Of a stretch of DNA of 64,000 nucleotides, positions 34,110 through 46,730 are shown piece after piece; within the stretch, counting starts at the first letter, position 1; every line of letters starts with the position of its first letter. Where the stretch lies: the NCBI GenBank assembly GCA_036898165.1, contig CM072530.1, forward strand, positions 3,915,001 through 3,979,000, in the 5' to 3' direction. A program made the position numbers and the translations under genes. The notes below the pieces were generated by a model. It searched no databases. It had not been told where the DNA came from and saw nothing but the letters and a program-made list of their open reading frames with translations. The stretch comes from Silybum marianum (lineage: Eukaryota; Streptophyta; Magnoliopsida; Asterales; Asteraceae).

Positions 34110-34905
34110 AATGTTGTGCCAAACATGGAACAATAAGTTTTTATTTTGGCTTATCCTACCACGTACCAATTGTGCGCATACAGAAAGGGGTGGAATTTAA
34201 ATAAACGTATTCGAATCGGCGGGAAATGAAATTTTGCTCCTTAAAATTGAAATCATACAACATATTTGTTGGGCTTTTGATCTTGCATTTACACCATAAG
34301 TTTATTAACTGTTTCTTGTTAATTCTTATCTTCCTCAAAAGTGTCAAAGATTTTGGCATTCTACAATGGAAGGTAGGATACATGTGTTACATTCAGATGG
34401 TTCTTGCTATCTAATCTCTGTTTAAATTGCAACAAGAAACTGCAAGAAAACAGGGTTGGTATTTTGGTAAAGATAGAACCAAATAACCTTTTTTTGTAAT
34501 TGATTCTAACTTTTAAGAATGAAGATATCTCTATCATCTTTGTTATTGACAGGATAATTGGCATTTCTGGGAAGAAGTTGATTTAAAGATGAATGTAGAT
34601 GGTTCGTTTAAATGAGAACGATCAAAAACGCCCATTCATTTTCAGCTTTCTCTAAGCATTTTGAAAGAGGTTCACTTGAGGTTCACAGGTAACCCGATTG
34701 CTTTCAATTTAGGTTACAACAAACTTATGCTTGAATTTGAATCTCTTGTGGTTGTTGATATCGTTAAGGGTGCGTTTGGTACACGGATTTTACAAGAATT
34801 TAGGAAGTTTTTAGGGTTTTGATTTGAGATAGGTAGTTTAACTTTTTACCAAATCTTGTGACATCTCCCGGGCGTCTGTTCCACCTATTTTGGTGGGACT
34901 GGAAA
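34110..34905. other. Intergenic repeat-rich, no gene seen
   Basis: Includes a copy of the GGTGCGTTTGGTACACGG repeat (34768-34905), also at 36357-36545 and about 36950-37200, with shared pieces TAGGGTTTTGATTTG and ACCTATTTTGGTGG. No coding frame. Confidence 0.35.
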
Positions 34906-34907
34906 CA

Positions 34908-35208
34908 ATGGGTAATGCTATATACAGTAGAATCAGGTCAAATCATGTATTGATAATGGAAAAAACAAGTCTTGATGTTGATGTTGATGTTGATGTTGAT
35001 GTATATGAGGAGGAAATTAATAGCTAGTGGCGTGCATTTAACCCACCCCAGGAAAAAAAAAGCATTTTTGTACCGGGGTATGCTAAATGCAAACCTCTTT
35101 ACTAATTTCCTCCACAGATATATCAACATCAAGAGTAACTTTTTACATTTTCAATGTATGAATTGACCTGATTTTGACATAAATAGGTGTACATATAGCA
35201 ACACCCTG
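34908..35208. mobile_element. Foldback element with (GATGTT)n core
   Basis: The left arm holds GTAATGCTATATACAG, AATCAGGTCAAATCATG and AGGAGGAAATTAATAG. The right arm carries these inverted (CTAATTTCCTCC, CATGTATGAATTGACCTGATT-like, TATATAGCAACACCC-like). A GATGTT hexamer run lies at 34973-35000. The mirrored frames on the two strands come from this symmetry. A related half-copy follows the hAT element at 59606-59740. Confidence 0.65.
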
Positions 35209-35583
35209 TTGTCGCACTCAGGTTTTGTCATGTCCTGATCTAATGTCATACTAAATATGAGACAAGAAGTTTTTGTACTGTCTTGTCATGCTTACCTGGA
35301 ATATAGCTGGCTTGTTCATTTTCTTGCAGAGAGTTATAGACCTGCAGATGCCATTAATTAGAAGCTCACATCTGTAATAATCTTGGAAGTTTCAAACCAC
35401 ATTTCAAGATGGTAAAGTTTAGTTTCAAGATGTCTTTCCTGTTAGAATTTGTAGTCTAGTTCTCCTTTGATAGAATCATAAAATGCTTTTGCTTTCTTTC
35501 TAATATGTTTGCATCTTTAATCAAGATTGATAGATCTATTTTAGTAATTCACTTGTGAATACCAACACCATGTCTAGGTCTAA

Positions 35584-35951
35584 GAGCATCTCCAACAGAT
35601 TCTTTGTAATGGAGATTTAGTCTTTTGTTCCAACATAATCTTCAAAATGGAGAAAGAAGGAGAGAGAGAGAGAGTGTGTGTGTGTGAAATTTTCCAAATT
35701 TGGAGAACTCTCCAAAAATGATTACGATGAGAGAGAAAACAATTTTTTGTTATATTTTTACCAATAAGAAACCTTGAAATTAAATGTAATAATATTTTAT
35801 TAAAAATGTATGAAATATTTTATGATAATATAATCAATATTTTTAATCTCTAAAATAGAAAAGCTCTTAGTGTTGAATGTAATTTTCTTTTTAGAGATTT
35901 TGAATTTTTAATTCTCTTGGATTTTTTTTTGAGAAACCGGTGGAAATGCTC
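35584..35951. mobile_element. MITE, 'GAGCATCTCCAACAG' family
   Basis: Begins GAGCATCTCCAACAG after TAA (35581-35583). Ends CGGTGGAAATGCTC, the worn inverse. It is 368 bp and contains an AG/TG microsatellite at about 35660-35685. Confidence 0.7.
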
Positions 35952-36356
35952 GAAAAGGCCAAATTTGGATGTACCATCTGGGAATACTGCTGCCTCCTTT
36001 CAAGAGTTTACGCACACGACTTACATATTTGCGTAAAGCTTATTTTCAGCTTAAAAAAAGAAAAAAAAGATTATTTACGTAAATTTGCATAAAGATCCCC
36101 ATTTGCATAAAGAAAGAAAAAAATTCAATCTAAAAATAGGCTTTATTCAAATGAATGACATAAACTTTGGCTAAAATGGGAATTCGATGTCAAAAGTGGG
36201 TAAATAATGAATTTGGTTGAAGAGATTGACTAAAGATTATTCTATTAATGCAATTAGTTATTTGGCATCTTTATTCCAGGGTATAGGCTTAGTCTGTATA
36301 CATCTTACCTTTCTCAGATCCTGCTTTCGAACTGGATTTATTGTGTATAACATGGG

Positions 36357-36545
36357 TGCGTTCGGTATTGTGGGGATTGGGACATGACATTGAAAACTTT
36401 TTGTCAAGACGGTACTAAGTGGGACACAACTGCATTTTTTTGTCCCACTGAAATAGGTGGAACAAAAACCAGGAAGATGAGACAAGATTGGTAAATTACT
36501 GAACTGTCCATTGCAAATTAAAACCTTAAAACTTCCACAATTCTT
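36357..36545. repeat. Dispersed repeat 'GGTGCGTTYGGT'
   Basis: Copy of a family seen at 34768-34905 and about 36950-37200, sharing GGGACATGACA-like and TTTTTGTCCCACTGAAATAG-like pieces and GATTGGTAAATTACTGAAC. No ORF of coding character. Confidence 0.5.
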
Positions 36546-36547
36546 TC

Positions 36548-36648
36548 ACCCGCCTGTTTGATCAATTTCACAGTCTCACGCAATATGCAATGTCAGTAAT
36601 TTACCCGCCTGTTTGATCACTTTCACAGTCTCACGCAATATGCAATTA
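36548..36648. repeat. Two-copy 55-bp tandem repeat
   Basis: ACCCGCCTGTTTGATCA starts at 36548 and again at 36603. Both units contain TTTCACAGTCTCACGCAATA. Only a few mismatches. Confidence 0.85.
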
Positions 36649-37558
36649 GTGAAAGATCTTTTGGTTGCTAAACTTCCAAATTCCCAAATCGGTCACTTGT
36701 CGTGTTTGAATTGTTTTCACGGTAAGTTGTACTTATGGCTTCGGATGTCATTAATCAGGGGTCTTTGTCTTTCTAATCTCTTTGTTTAGCTTTATTGACC
36801 TCCACCCCTATCTCAAGTAACATTTGCATCAATTATCTTGTCTTCCTTTTACATCAAGCATCTTGAACCACATTTATCTTCGTTTTTAACGAGTTAGAAT
36901 TGTAATTTTTACGGGTCTCATGTACAAAACTTATAGGTATTATAAACTCTGTGTTTGGTAACTGGACCGGACATGACAGATAAAAGTGAGGTAGATAGGT
37001 AAAAGAATTATGGAAGGTTTTATGGATTTAATTTGACATGGGAAGTTTAGTAATTTACCAATCTTGTTTTATCTCCTTGATTGTAGTTCCACCTATTATC
37101 GTGGAACAAAAAAAAGTATCTTTTTGTCTATGTCACTCAGTCTTGTCTTGCTCTGTCTAACGTTGCATCAAATATGTGACAACAGGTTTTTGTTCTGTCA
37201 TGCATTGAGCATCGTCATCTGCTACGTACCAAAAGAACTCTATGGGTTCAATGAATCAAAATTGCAGTTTGTTTGCATATGAATGTTGCCTGCTTTTAAT
37301 TAGAAATTCTTAGAGATATTTGGCTTGAAACATGCTGTCTTTTGCTAAATCTATTCATAAGCATGTTCACTTCTCTTTCTTTATGTCTAATCTATATAAT
37401 GATATAAGTGTTTTTTTATTTACTTTTTACTTTTATGTTTTTAGTTGGAGAAGATGATTATGATGAACGATTATATTATAGACGAAATCAGACCAAATCG
37501 AACGAGCCTAATGTATCTCACAAAAAGATGGGATATAAATGGAAATCAATCATTCCAC

Positions 37559-37829
37559 CTAAGGGGTTGTTTGCTAAGAAAAACGCTTACCACGTAAAAA
37601 ATGATGGTGTTCATCAACAATTTTATATAATTATTTTTGCAAACCAAGAATCTTACCTGATAAATGATAAATGAGAGTAGTGTTCTCTTAATGGGTTAAC
37701 GCTTACTGACTTGGTCAAAGATGGTCAAAGATGATGGTGTTTACCAACGATCATACCTTGTAAGGTAAGTGAGTTGGCGACTATTACCCAATAAACGCTT
37801 ACCCAATAAGTGTTGGTAAATGGCCCCTG
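37559..37829. mobile_element. MITE with TTACCNGGTAAG palindromes, copy 2
   Basis: The left end AAGGGGTTGTTTGCTAAG with AACGCTTACC and the right end GTTGGTAAATGGCCCC are worn inverses, as in 28599-28867. Internal CTTACC/GGTAAG pairs recur. An 88-codon ORF running into it (37408-37674) is not supported as a gene. Confidence 0.55.
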
Positions 37830-39347
37830 AGTGCATATAGCCTCTTACTTGGTAAGAGATAGTGTTGTTTACTAACATCTTCCGGTCAATAACATTTGTT
37901 GATGTTATTGACCGAGTTTCTGGCCCGTTTAGAGTGGAGAGATTTATTTACCTGGTCAGAGTGTCTTACCTGATCAGCGTTTATCGACCTATTTTAGGTT
38001 TTACTCTGTTTTCTAGCTAGGACCGTTGTGAAATCTTAACAAAGAAACCGTAACAACCATCATAATGACATCAACACCATCATCACACACCACATGCCGA
38101 TTCATGATGTTGCCATGATATGTTACCTTGGTCCCTTGTACCATGATCGTTGCTGACGAAATAGCTACTATTTCTAATTGTTCATGGGAAATGTCTGGAA
38201 ACCAAACAGACTTTTATATTTAGAATGATTAAGAACTTGAACATTTTTTTGAAGAAATAAATCCATGCACATACAAAAACCAACCAAACAAATAAATCCG
38301 TGAACTTGCTGAAATTGAAATACCCATAAGACTTTCATATTTTGAGTGATGAAGTCATTGGGGATTTTTTTTTAACTAAAGAGTAAAACAACTGTTTCGT
38401 GAAGATACCTGACTTGTGACAAATATGTAAAAGAGAGAAAACTATATGAATGATGAAGACTTTCAGAATTGAGATCGTTTTTTCTCTAATTCTATTAGAA
38501 AAAATCGACATGCCTTGATGCATCGGGAATTCGGGACTATTTTCTACAATGATTGATTTGAAGCTTAAAAGATTCATATTCAATTATTTTTTGTTTGAAA
38601 ATACGAAGTTAAAAATGAAAGAAGTGGCTTCAACGCAAAGTATTTCAAATTCTTTGTTTTCATGATATCTATTATATCAAAAAAATCACCAAGACATGTG
38701 TTATATCTTTTTCTATTTTAAAGATTTTTTTATTCTATTTATTTTTTTCAATATCGTATAGGAGAATTTAATATAACTGTTAGAGTAAAATTTTCCTATA
38801 TATCTAAATAATTAAAATAACATAATTGACGATGTTCTTAGTTGTTTTACCTTTTTCCTAAAATAAGAAAGAAAATGACTAAAGAGGTTACAACTTACAA
38901 CTTACACATGGAGGTCCCCCTCCTTTTGTTCCCTCTAGATAACGTTTTGTCTTCATATTTATGTCAATCATTTTTAGTGTTTTTAGTTTTTATTGTGATA
39001 TATGTTTTTTAACCGGAGGTATTCGAATTAACTTGTAATTGCCTCAAATAATCTTGTGGATTTTTAAGAATAACAGTTAGAAAAATTCTCAATGGCATGA
39101 AAAGACTCAAACTTATAGCTATGAGAAGAAGTCCCAAGGCCTAGTTTTTTTACCTTGTGTTCTCGAGTTTTTTTTAACAAAGGAAAATAAGATAAATGAA
39201 AGGAAAACAGGAGAAAGAAAGAAATCTTGTGCTATCAAGTTTTTTAAGAAGGGAAGAAAAAAGAAAAGAAATGATAATCATATTAGGGGTGTTTAGTTTA
39301 GGCGAGAGGATGAAAATGATGATTAAACTGAATTATTATTATTCCAT
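37830..39347. other. Intergenic, no gene seen
   Basis: First part has more CTTACC/GGTCA repeats (to about 37995); the rest is AT-rich without clear structure. Confidence 0.35.
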
Positions 39348-39510
39348 ATAAAGATTTTTTTTTAAAATTATCGAGATGATAATTTTAATAATATAGTTAA
39401 TCTAGAAATCCTTTAAAATAAATAATTTTATAAAGATTTTTTTTTAAAATTATCGAGATGATAATTTTAATAATATAGTTAATCTAGAAATCCTTTAAAA
39501 TAAATAATTT
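39348..39510. repeat. Two-copy 82-bp tandem repeat
   Basis: Units starting ATAAAGATTTTTTTTTAAAA at 39348 and 39430 look identical through CCTTTAAAATAAATAATTT. Recent duplication. Confidence 0.93.
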
Positions 39511-39664
39511 GTTAGAGTTGAATTTATATTCTTTAGATATAGCTTTTAGTTCTTTGTTTTTAGATAAATTACAGAGAATTTGTTAGAGATTTTTTTTAGC
39601 AAAATTAAAGTACATGGAATGATGCAAACATATTACAAATCAAAACATGTTGTCAATAAAAAGG

Positions 39665-39814
39665 GGGAGGCTAATGGCACCCCTAAGAGTGAATGTTATC
39701 CTCACACAAGTCAACATCAACACCTATTAAAGTACCAAAAATTTCGTACACACCCATATAAAGTGCATGAAATTCCGTGCATACCCCTATATTAGGGGTG
39801 CCATTAGCACTCCT
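39665..39814. mobile_element. MITE, 'GGCTAATGGCACCCCTA' ends
   Basis: Left GGAGGCTAATGGCACCCCTA and right TAGGGGTGCCATTAGCACTC are inverse. The flanks AATAAAAA and CATAAAAA match at 7 of 8 bases, a likely 8-bp target duplication. Related to 12121-12297. Confidence 0.75.
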
Positions 39815-40098
39815 CATAAAAAGTAAGGTAATGTTTGTTTTTTAAGAGATGTTGAATTCTTATTTCATTTCTGATTGATAAGAGGTGTTGAATTCTTATT
39901 TCACTTCTAATTGACAAGAAGAGGCGGTGCTGAATTTTGAAATCTAAATCAATAATATTATTTGTTTCTGTAAACTGGTAAATGTTTTGAATTTTTTTAA
40001 TCGTCTATTTTACCCCTTATAAAATTATAATGTTGAATTTACAAATAAATTTATATAATTTCACATATTTATTCATCATCATTACGAAATTTACATCT

Positions 40099-40309
40099 AA
40101 GGGAGCGTTTGGTTCTGTCAAATGAATGAAAATGGGAATGAAAATGAAATGAAAGGGAATGAAAATGGGAATGTATTTTCATTCCCCTCCGTTTAATCAG
40201 GAATGCAAATTTGGGCTTCTGGAGGAATGAATCCATTATATTATATATAACAGTTTTTTTAATCATTCTCATTAATTTATGTTCAATACCTCCAACCAAA
40301 CACCCCCTA
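40099..40309. mobile_element. MITE with GTTTGGTT ends
   Basis: Starts AAGGGAGCGTTTGGTTCTG and ends CCTCCAACCAAACACCCCCT, inverse at the tips. An internal GGGAATGAAAATG repeat and its inverse CATTTTCATTCCC can pair. Relatives at 51803-52036 and 27748-27897. Confidence 0.7.
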
Positions 40310-42316
40310 AATTATATCATTAACATTCATTTAAATGAAAATATGTCATTGACGGTATTTATCTCATTTAAATTCTATTAAAATACACCAATTGAGAGAG
40401 TTGATGATCAATTTGGTAAGTATCGAACTATCGATTGAGGGAAAGAATCAATTTAAGATTAATAGATTGATAATCGTTGTTGTTGAGGGTCTGGATAACA
40501 ATAAGAGGCAAATAAGAGGATGTATCGGATAAAAGAACAATAAGACATCAGTACTTTTAAAAGTTTGGAAAAAAACAAGTAGTCTGAATAACCATAAGTT
40601 TTAACGAATCAGACATTAGAGGTTGATAATTGTTTTTATTAAAAACAAACATGGCCTAATTAAGTTAATAAATATCTTATTTCGTGTTTATTTTATCACA
40701 TTAAATAACAACCGACAAATAAATTAACATAAATAAATGTATTATGAACGAAAATCATTAGATATTTTGTTTTGTATTTAGTAAATTGAAATAACCCAAA
40801 ATATAAAAATATCGTACAACAATTATATTTGTAACAAAAAGTAAGACGACGTATTTCTAGCTTTGTATTTACTACAAAAATAAAAATTAAAAATTAAAAA
40901 CAAAAAACAACCTACAACAAACATATCAGTAACAAAAACATGTGACGAACAAAAATAAGTTGTTAGATTTCTTGTTTAGTCTTTATCACGTTACTGCATA
41001 CTAAAATAAATTAAACAAACCTAATAAATCTTGGATAATAAAGCATAAGAAATGTATAACTAATTAACGAAAATAATTAATGGATTTCTTGAATTATACT
41101 TTTTACTGCAATGGGTTTATAAATTGTTAAAAAGTTCTAAATGTCTTAATAGACTGTTTTATAAGACTTTATTTATATGACTAAAAAATAAATGATTATA
41201 TAAAGATTTTGTAATAACTTTATAGAATGTTTTTCTACATTGTTACAAGTTTTTCAAGATATTTTTATGAAAACGTCATATAAGTTATTTTATAGGATAT
41301 TATTTTAAAAAATCTATAAAAAAATGAGTTTATAGAACACTTTCTCAAAATTGTCCTGTAAAATAGTTAATGTGACGTTTTATAGTAAAGCGCTTTAAAA
41401 ACTTGTTAATATGTACAAAAATATCCTATAAACTTATTAGAATATCTTTAGACTGGAAACTTTATTTTTTGGTCATATAATTTATGTACTTATAACAGGG
41501 ACAGACCTAGTGTGATGGCATATTCCACCATATTGTCCCCCGTTTAAAAAGGTGCAGCCTATGGAAAAAATTCATGGGTTGGTCACTTACTTGTAAAACA
41601 GTCTATTAGAATGCTTAGAAATTAGTATCGTAAATCTGATTATATTATAGTGTATTATATTACTCTAAAATAAAAAGGACAAAAAAGATATGGTGTGTGA
41701 CAAACATGTTACAAACAAAGAAAAAAACACGTAACAAACAAAATTTTCTCGTTAATACATTACTTCGATATTTTCATATATAAAATAGTTGCATAGAAAT
41801 GACCAAAATATCATTTGACAAATATGTGCCAAACAAAAAGGAACTTAATAGATTTTTATTTGAAATTCACTAGATTGCAATTGAAATAGAAATTGTCAAT
41901 AGTGTGTATGGAAAACATACTCCAAATAAAAAGCACACTTTTTTTATATCAAGTTGAAAAAACCAGTTAAAAATCTTTTACAACAAATATTACAAACAAA
42001 AAGAAGTCATCTTCAAACACAGTTGTTGATTAGGCCAAGTTTCTCTAACCACGTGCTAGTTTAAGATGGTTTCGTACATTATACTACTTGTTTTTACCTA
42101 TAATATCATGACTAATGTCACATTAGTTTTCCAAATAACGTTTCCTCCACTTGCCATTTTGAACTAACCGATAGAAACAGATAACTGAACTCGAGTTTGG
42201 TTAAAAGGCATAGAAAGACATCTAAATACCCATGGATATGATATACTTATATTTACACGTATATATGTGTTTCTATATATTGAAATATAAGATTAAAATG
42301 ACTGAAAATGTATCTG
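40310..42316. other. Intergenic downstream of the transporter gene
   Basis: AT-rich. Contains a MITE of the TTTATAGG family (41105-41500). Short CAAACATGT/AACAAAAA repeats occur at 40900-41850. No coding frame. Confidence 0.4.
41105..41500. repeat. MITE copy, CACTA-like 'TTTATAGG' family
   Basis: Carries GACTGTTTTATAAGACTTTA, AAGATTTTGTAATAACTTTA, CTCAAAATTGTCCTGTAAAA and TGTGACGTTTTATAG in the same order as 6200-6590 and 8908-9325. Ends worn. Confidence 0.55.
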
Positions 42317-44583
42317 CTAAGTCTTTTTAAATCTTGAATGAAGAACTATGGCCAAAAAGGTCCCTAAAAGACAAAGGGACCCCCAAATGATAAAACTTGT
42401 TTGATAACATTTGATCCCCATGCATTTTCCATCGTCATTGGCAAATCCTTGCTCGCGGTAAAGTAATGCCGCCATGTCACCAAACAAGAACGACCCTATT
42501 GGGATATTGGTGACAACAATGTTATGGTTCACGCCAAAACTTTTGGTCCCGAAAAGCTCTGCAGTGGTCGACACAGAGATCGACGTGATGGCACCGGTGC
42601 ATATCCCAATGATGGCGGTGCTTATATGAAGGCAAATGTTGCTACTATTGAGGAGTAAGAAGAAGGCTACTGGCATTGGTACCATCATCAGTGCTATCAA
42701 TGCTAGTCTTGAAACCTTATACTTAGCCCTGAAAAAGAGAGAATTACTTTTTTAAGGTTTTTGTACGACAATAAAAGTAAAAAATTTAAAGAAAAATAAT
42801 TTGCAATGTTTGGTAGAAATTACATTGTGACATAAATGAGCACCGAAAAGGGTGGTTCAAATGAGACTTAGATTTGAATTTATTTTCAACCATATTATTC
42901 CATTTCAACATTAAATACCGCATTAAATGATTGTACAATTCAACTTTTTCAAGAGTCTAATTTGTAAGGTTTATGGGTTCTCCACGATATTAATTAATAT
43001 TCCATGCATTAACAACCACAGGCTAATCTTAGTTTTATTATCATTTTTGTTCGTTCAATAAAGAAACAATTATTTAATAGTTTTTCTATCTTCAATGCAC
43101 ATAATTACGAAATATACAAATAACAGTTGCAATCACAAGTCATGTTTGACAAATTAATCCAACCAATACACCAATTCATTTTCAAAACAATCTCTTCAAC
43201 CGACGATCTAAGAATTATAAGAACTTTTGCGTATGTTGCATAAGTGACAATTTTACAGTATTTGGTAAATATGATATTTATTACCTACAACCAAGAAATA
43301 ATTATCGAACGAAACCCATTGACTTTTAACCTTAATCCATGCTATTATAATATCATATATTGTCTTTTAATGTTTCAAAGATAACGTTAACTACTGAAAG
43401 AATATAAAAATACTGTAACAAAAGAATACCTGGAGAGATGATAGTCAAGAAGACAAGGAAATAAACGACCAAAGAAACCAAAAGAAGAAGCTAAGGAGAC
43501 CAAAGAAGAAGTGTTTGGACCCCCACGAGACTCTGCAATTTGACCCAAATTGTTCAAATACACCATTCCAACTGTTGCACCAAACATATACACAAAGAAA
43601 TACAACCAAAAATTCAATCTTTTCACCATTACTTTAACCCCCATCTCTTCTTCATCATTCACTAACACCCCCTCATCTTTCACCACTTGTTCGATTTCAA
43701 CCCCTCCATTATTCTTCTCCTCTTGATCATCCATACTACTCTCATCACATATCTTCTTCCCATAACTTCTTATCAAACATTTATGCTCCATATTCTCTCT
43801 AATTTTCTCCATTAATGGAACCACTAATGGTGCCATCAAGAACACACACATACCAATCAAGATCATCAATGGTGAAGATAGTTTTTTGTTTCTTGATCCC
43901 AAACTAGTTACCACAGCATAAGTTCCTGTAAAAATGGTGATTGCAAAGATCACAATAAACCCACCCGATAATCTCTTGGATCTTGCGGTATTTATGATGC
44001 GAACCAAAGGGGACGCGATTAAACAAACTATGAGGGGTAAAATGGAATTTAACAAAAGATATGATCTTGCTTTTTCATTATCAAGATTATCAACTCTTGA
44101 TGATTTGAAAACCACATCAACTATGTCCGAATAAATCTTCGCACTTAATCCTTGGTAACTCGTGGACAACCCGACCGCCAGTTGTCGATCCAATGGGAAG
44201 TTTTGGATCGCGATCACGTAGCAAACCGTGTTGATCCAACAAATGCTGTTACCAGCCAAAACTGTTAGCAGAAAAACTAGACTGTACGGCAAAGAAGAGA
44301 TGTTATTTGTTAAAAGGAAAAGATACTGAACGCCATATCCGATGAACCCGAGTGCAGAACCGATCAAAAGAACGAGCCAAAGAGGGAGATAAACAGCCGC
44401 CATGCCGGAAAAGAAGCCGAAGAGCTTTCCGGCATCAGAAGCAAAAGCTAAGTTGTTGAGCTGAAGCTGTGAGAGAGATAGAAGAAGCTTGAGCTGAGAT
44501 GAATAAGCTGGAAAGTTTGAGTTTGTTGCACTTATGGATTGAAGCCATATTATGCCAACTAAGCTTAGCCATTGAAGAGCCAT
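42317..44583 (-). CDS. Nodulin-like / NFD4-like major facilitator transporter
   Basis: Multi-pass membrane protein of 521 residues. Exon 1 is 44583-43430 and exon 2 is 42728-42317; the 701-bp intron has GT/AG ends and splits an Arg codon (LS-R-AKYK). The N-terminal nodulin-like domain has WLSLVGIIWLQSISATNSNF, then YSSQLKLLLSLSQLQLNNLA and a segment around SDAGKLFGFFSG. Helices run to about residue 250. A charged loop (about 260-320, with SSMDDQEEKNNGG) precedes the second half with GATVGMVYLNNLGQIAESRG and SSFGFFGRL. Exon 2 adds four hydrophobic segments, ending HSRFKKT. The family includes NUCLEAR FUSION DEFECTIVE 4 and other putative plant MFS transporters; the substrate is not known for this copy. 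The frame is intact and length fits a gene of the smaller NFD4-like group. Confidence 0.92.
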
Positions 44584-44634
44584 TTTTAAGTTTTCTTGAT
44601 GAAAATTATTAGGGTTTTTATCAAGAATTTGGTG

Positions 44635-44642
44635 TTATATAG
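44635..44642 (-). promoter_or_regulatory. TATA box of the transporter gene
   Basis: CTATATAA on the minus strand, 52 bp upstream of the ATG at 44583. A longer (TA)n run at about 44687-44703 is an alternative. Confidence 0.5.
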
Positions 44643-44709
44643 AGAGGTTAGTGTGTGTGTGTGTGAGTATAGAGACAGAATTGATGTATATATATATATA
44701 TGTATATAA

Positions 44710-45811
44710 TTTTGTGGTTTAATGGAAGGCCACCACCATTTTCACTACACATGGTGTCTGTTTGGAGAGTAATTAGAAGCATATGAATATGAATGCAGGA
44801 AAGGCCATTAAAAGAACTGCATACGTAAGGGTTACATTTGCTTACATCAACCTGTCAAAGTCAAATCCGTTTCTTATTTTTAGTAAAAAATTGTTGAAAT
44901 TTTTGCTTTTTGTTCTTATTTTAGTAAACAATTGCTGAAAAAATATAATTTTAAAAAATAAAAGTTAAAATGTAGAGAATTTAATGTGAAAGAGTTTTTA
45001 ACAGAGCAAGAGGAAATGAAAATTTTGTTTTTGATTTTACTTCAATAAATTTTTTATATTGCTCTTTAGAATACAAAAAAAATGTAAATAAAATTCAAGT
45101 TTAAAAGATTCTCTAAAATTTAATATGTTAATAAAGAAATAATTCTTTTTACTTTTTTACCGTCAATAAAATTGAATTTATTATTATTTTAAAGTTTTTC
45201 TAGAAAAGTATAATGTAATATGAATTTACAGAATATTTTTATAATAAAATTAATATTTAAATATCTAAAATAGGAAATTTGTTGGAATTAGCATGTAATT
45301 TAATTTTAGATATTTTAACATTTGATTTTTTATTTTATAAAAGTTGTAGAAAATATGGTGAAGATGCTTCCATCTAAAGTAACAATGAATTTTGTTTGGT
45401 TCGGTTCTTCATTTTATTTCTTAAACGTTTTGATTTATAATCAATAAATTTTGTAACTACTAATGACCTGGATATCAATTTTTCAAGTTATATTGCAATT
45501 TTCTATTACATTGATGAATATTGATTCAAAATCTATTGATGTCATGTGGATTAAAAATTCAATTATCTGGTAAAAAAAATACAATATATAAATAATTAAA
45601 TTTTGTTAAACTAGTTGAGAAAAAAAAACCAATATTAACTAAAAAAAGTTAAGGCAAATTTAAAAAAAAATCATTTATCTGGTAAAAACAAATATGATAT
45701 ACAAATATTAACTTAAATTGAAAAAAAAACTTAGAGATTCTAAAACCGTCCTTCAAAACGAAAAAAAATCTAAAACCAAATCGAACATATGGGTTTTGCA
45801 TGCCTTTGTTA
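44710..45811. other. Intergenic, no gene seen
   Basis: AT-rich. A segment at about 45000-45370 ends GGTGAAGATGCTTCC and resembles a worn GAGCATCTCCAACAG-type MITE. Confidence 0.35.
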
Positions 45812-46165
45812 GGGCATCTCTAACCTAAAACACTAAAAAAACACTAAAAAATAATGGGTCCCTTGAACACTAAAAAAAGCTAACTCCAACCACACTATAA
45901 AATACAAACACTAAAACCATTTTTAATAATAAAATAATATATCTATTTATTATTATACTATTTTATTAATTTATTAAACTATTAATCTTTATATGTAACT
46001 AGAAAATTTAAATAAAATATTAGTATATTTTTTAGTGTTCTATTAAATTGATCTTCAAATATAGAGGTCAACAATTTGTACCTCTAAAACTTTTAGTGTT
46101 TTATGTCGGGTTGAAGATGAAAATAACTTTATTTTTATGTTTTTAGTGATGGATTGAAGATGGAC
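45812..46165. mobile_element. MITE 'GGGCATCTCTAACC'
   Basis: Left end GGGCATCTCTAACCTAAAAC with ACTAAA; right part TTTAGTGATGGATTGAAGAT and, just inside, TTTAGTGTTTTATGTCGGG with TTGAAGATG, an inverse of the left. No ORF. Confidence 0.55.
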
Positions 46166-46730
46166 TTATACGAAAACAAATCTTAAATTATGTGAATTTT
46201 CTTTGACTCCATTTAATAGCTTTTGGATTTATGACTTTTGTAGTTTTAAGTATTTTCAACAAATTTTTTATAGTTTTTTAAATAAAGAATAAAAAATCGA
46301 AATAATTAAAAAGAATTACATTTAATTTCAACAAAACTTTTATAACATTCATTAATTATTATAATATTCTACAAATTTACTATGTCAATACTTTTTTTTT
46401 AAATTATATAAAATAACATTTTTTCTGATTTTTCTACTATTAAAATATTCTACAAATATTTTTTAAATTATATAAAAAACTAGTTTCTCTCTCAAAACTT
46501 CAGATTTTAGAAAATTCTCTATAGTTCAAACTTTCTCTATTTTTTTTTCTTTATATTAAAAAAACAATATAGCTAAGTTGTATAGGGATGCTCCGACGGA
46601 TCTTGCACTGGAGTTACGAATGGATTGAGAGAAGGTGTTGGGGCAGATGCATCGACAACGACATCATTGTGTTCAAAATGGGGTGTTGTGTGTTGTTTGA
46701 ATTCAGATCCCATTTTATTTTGATTACACT

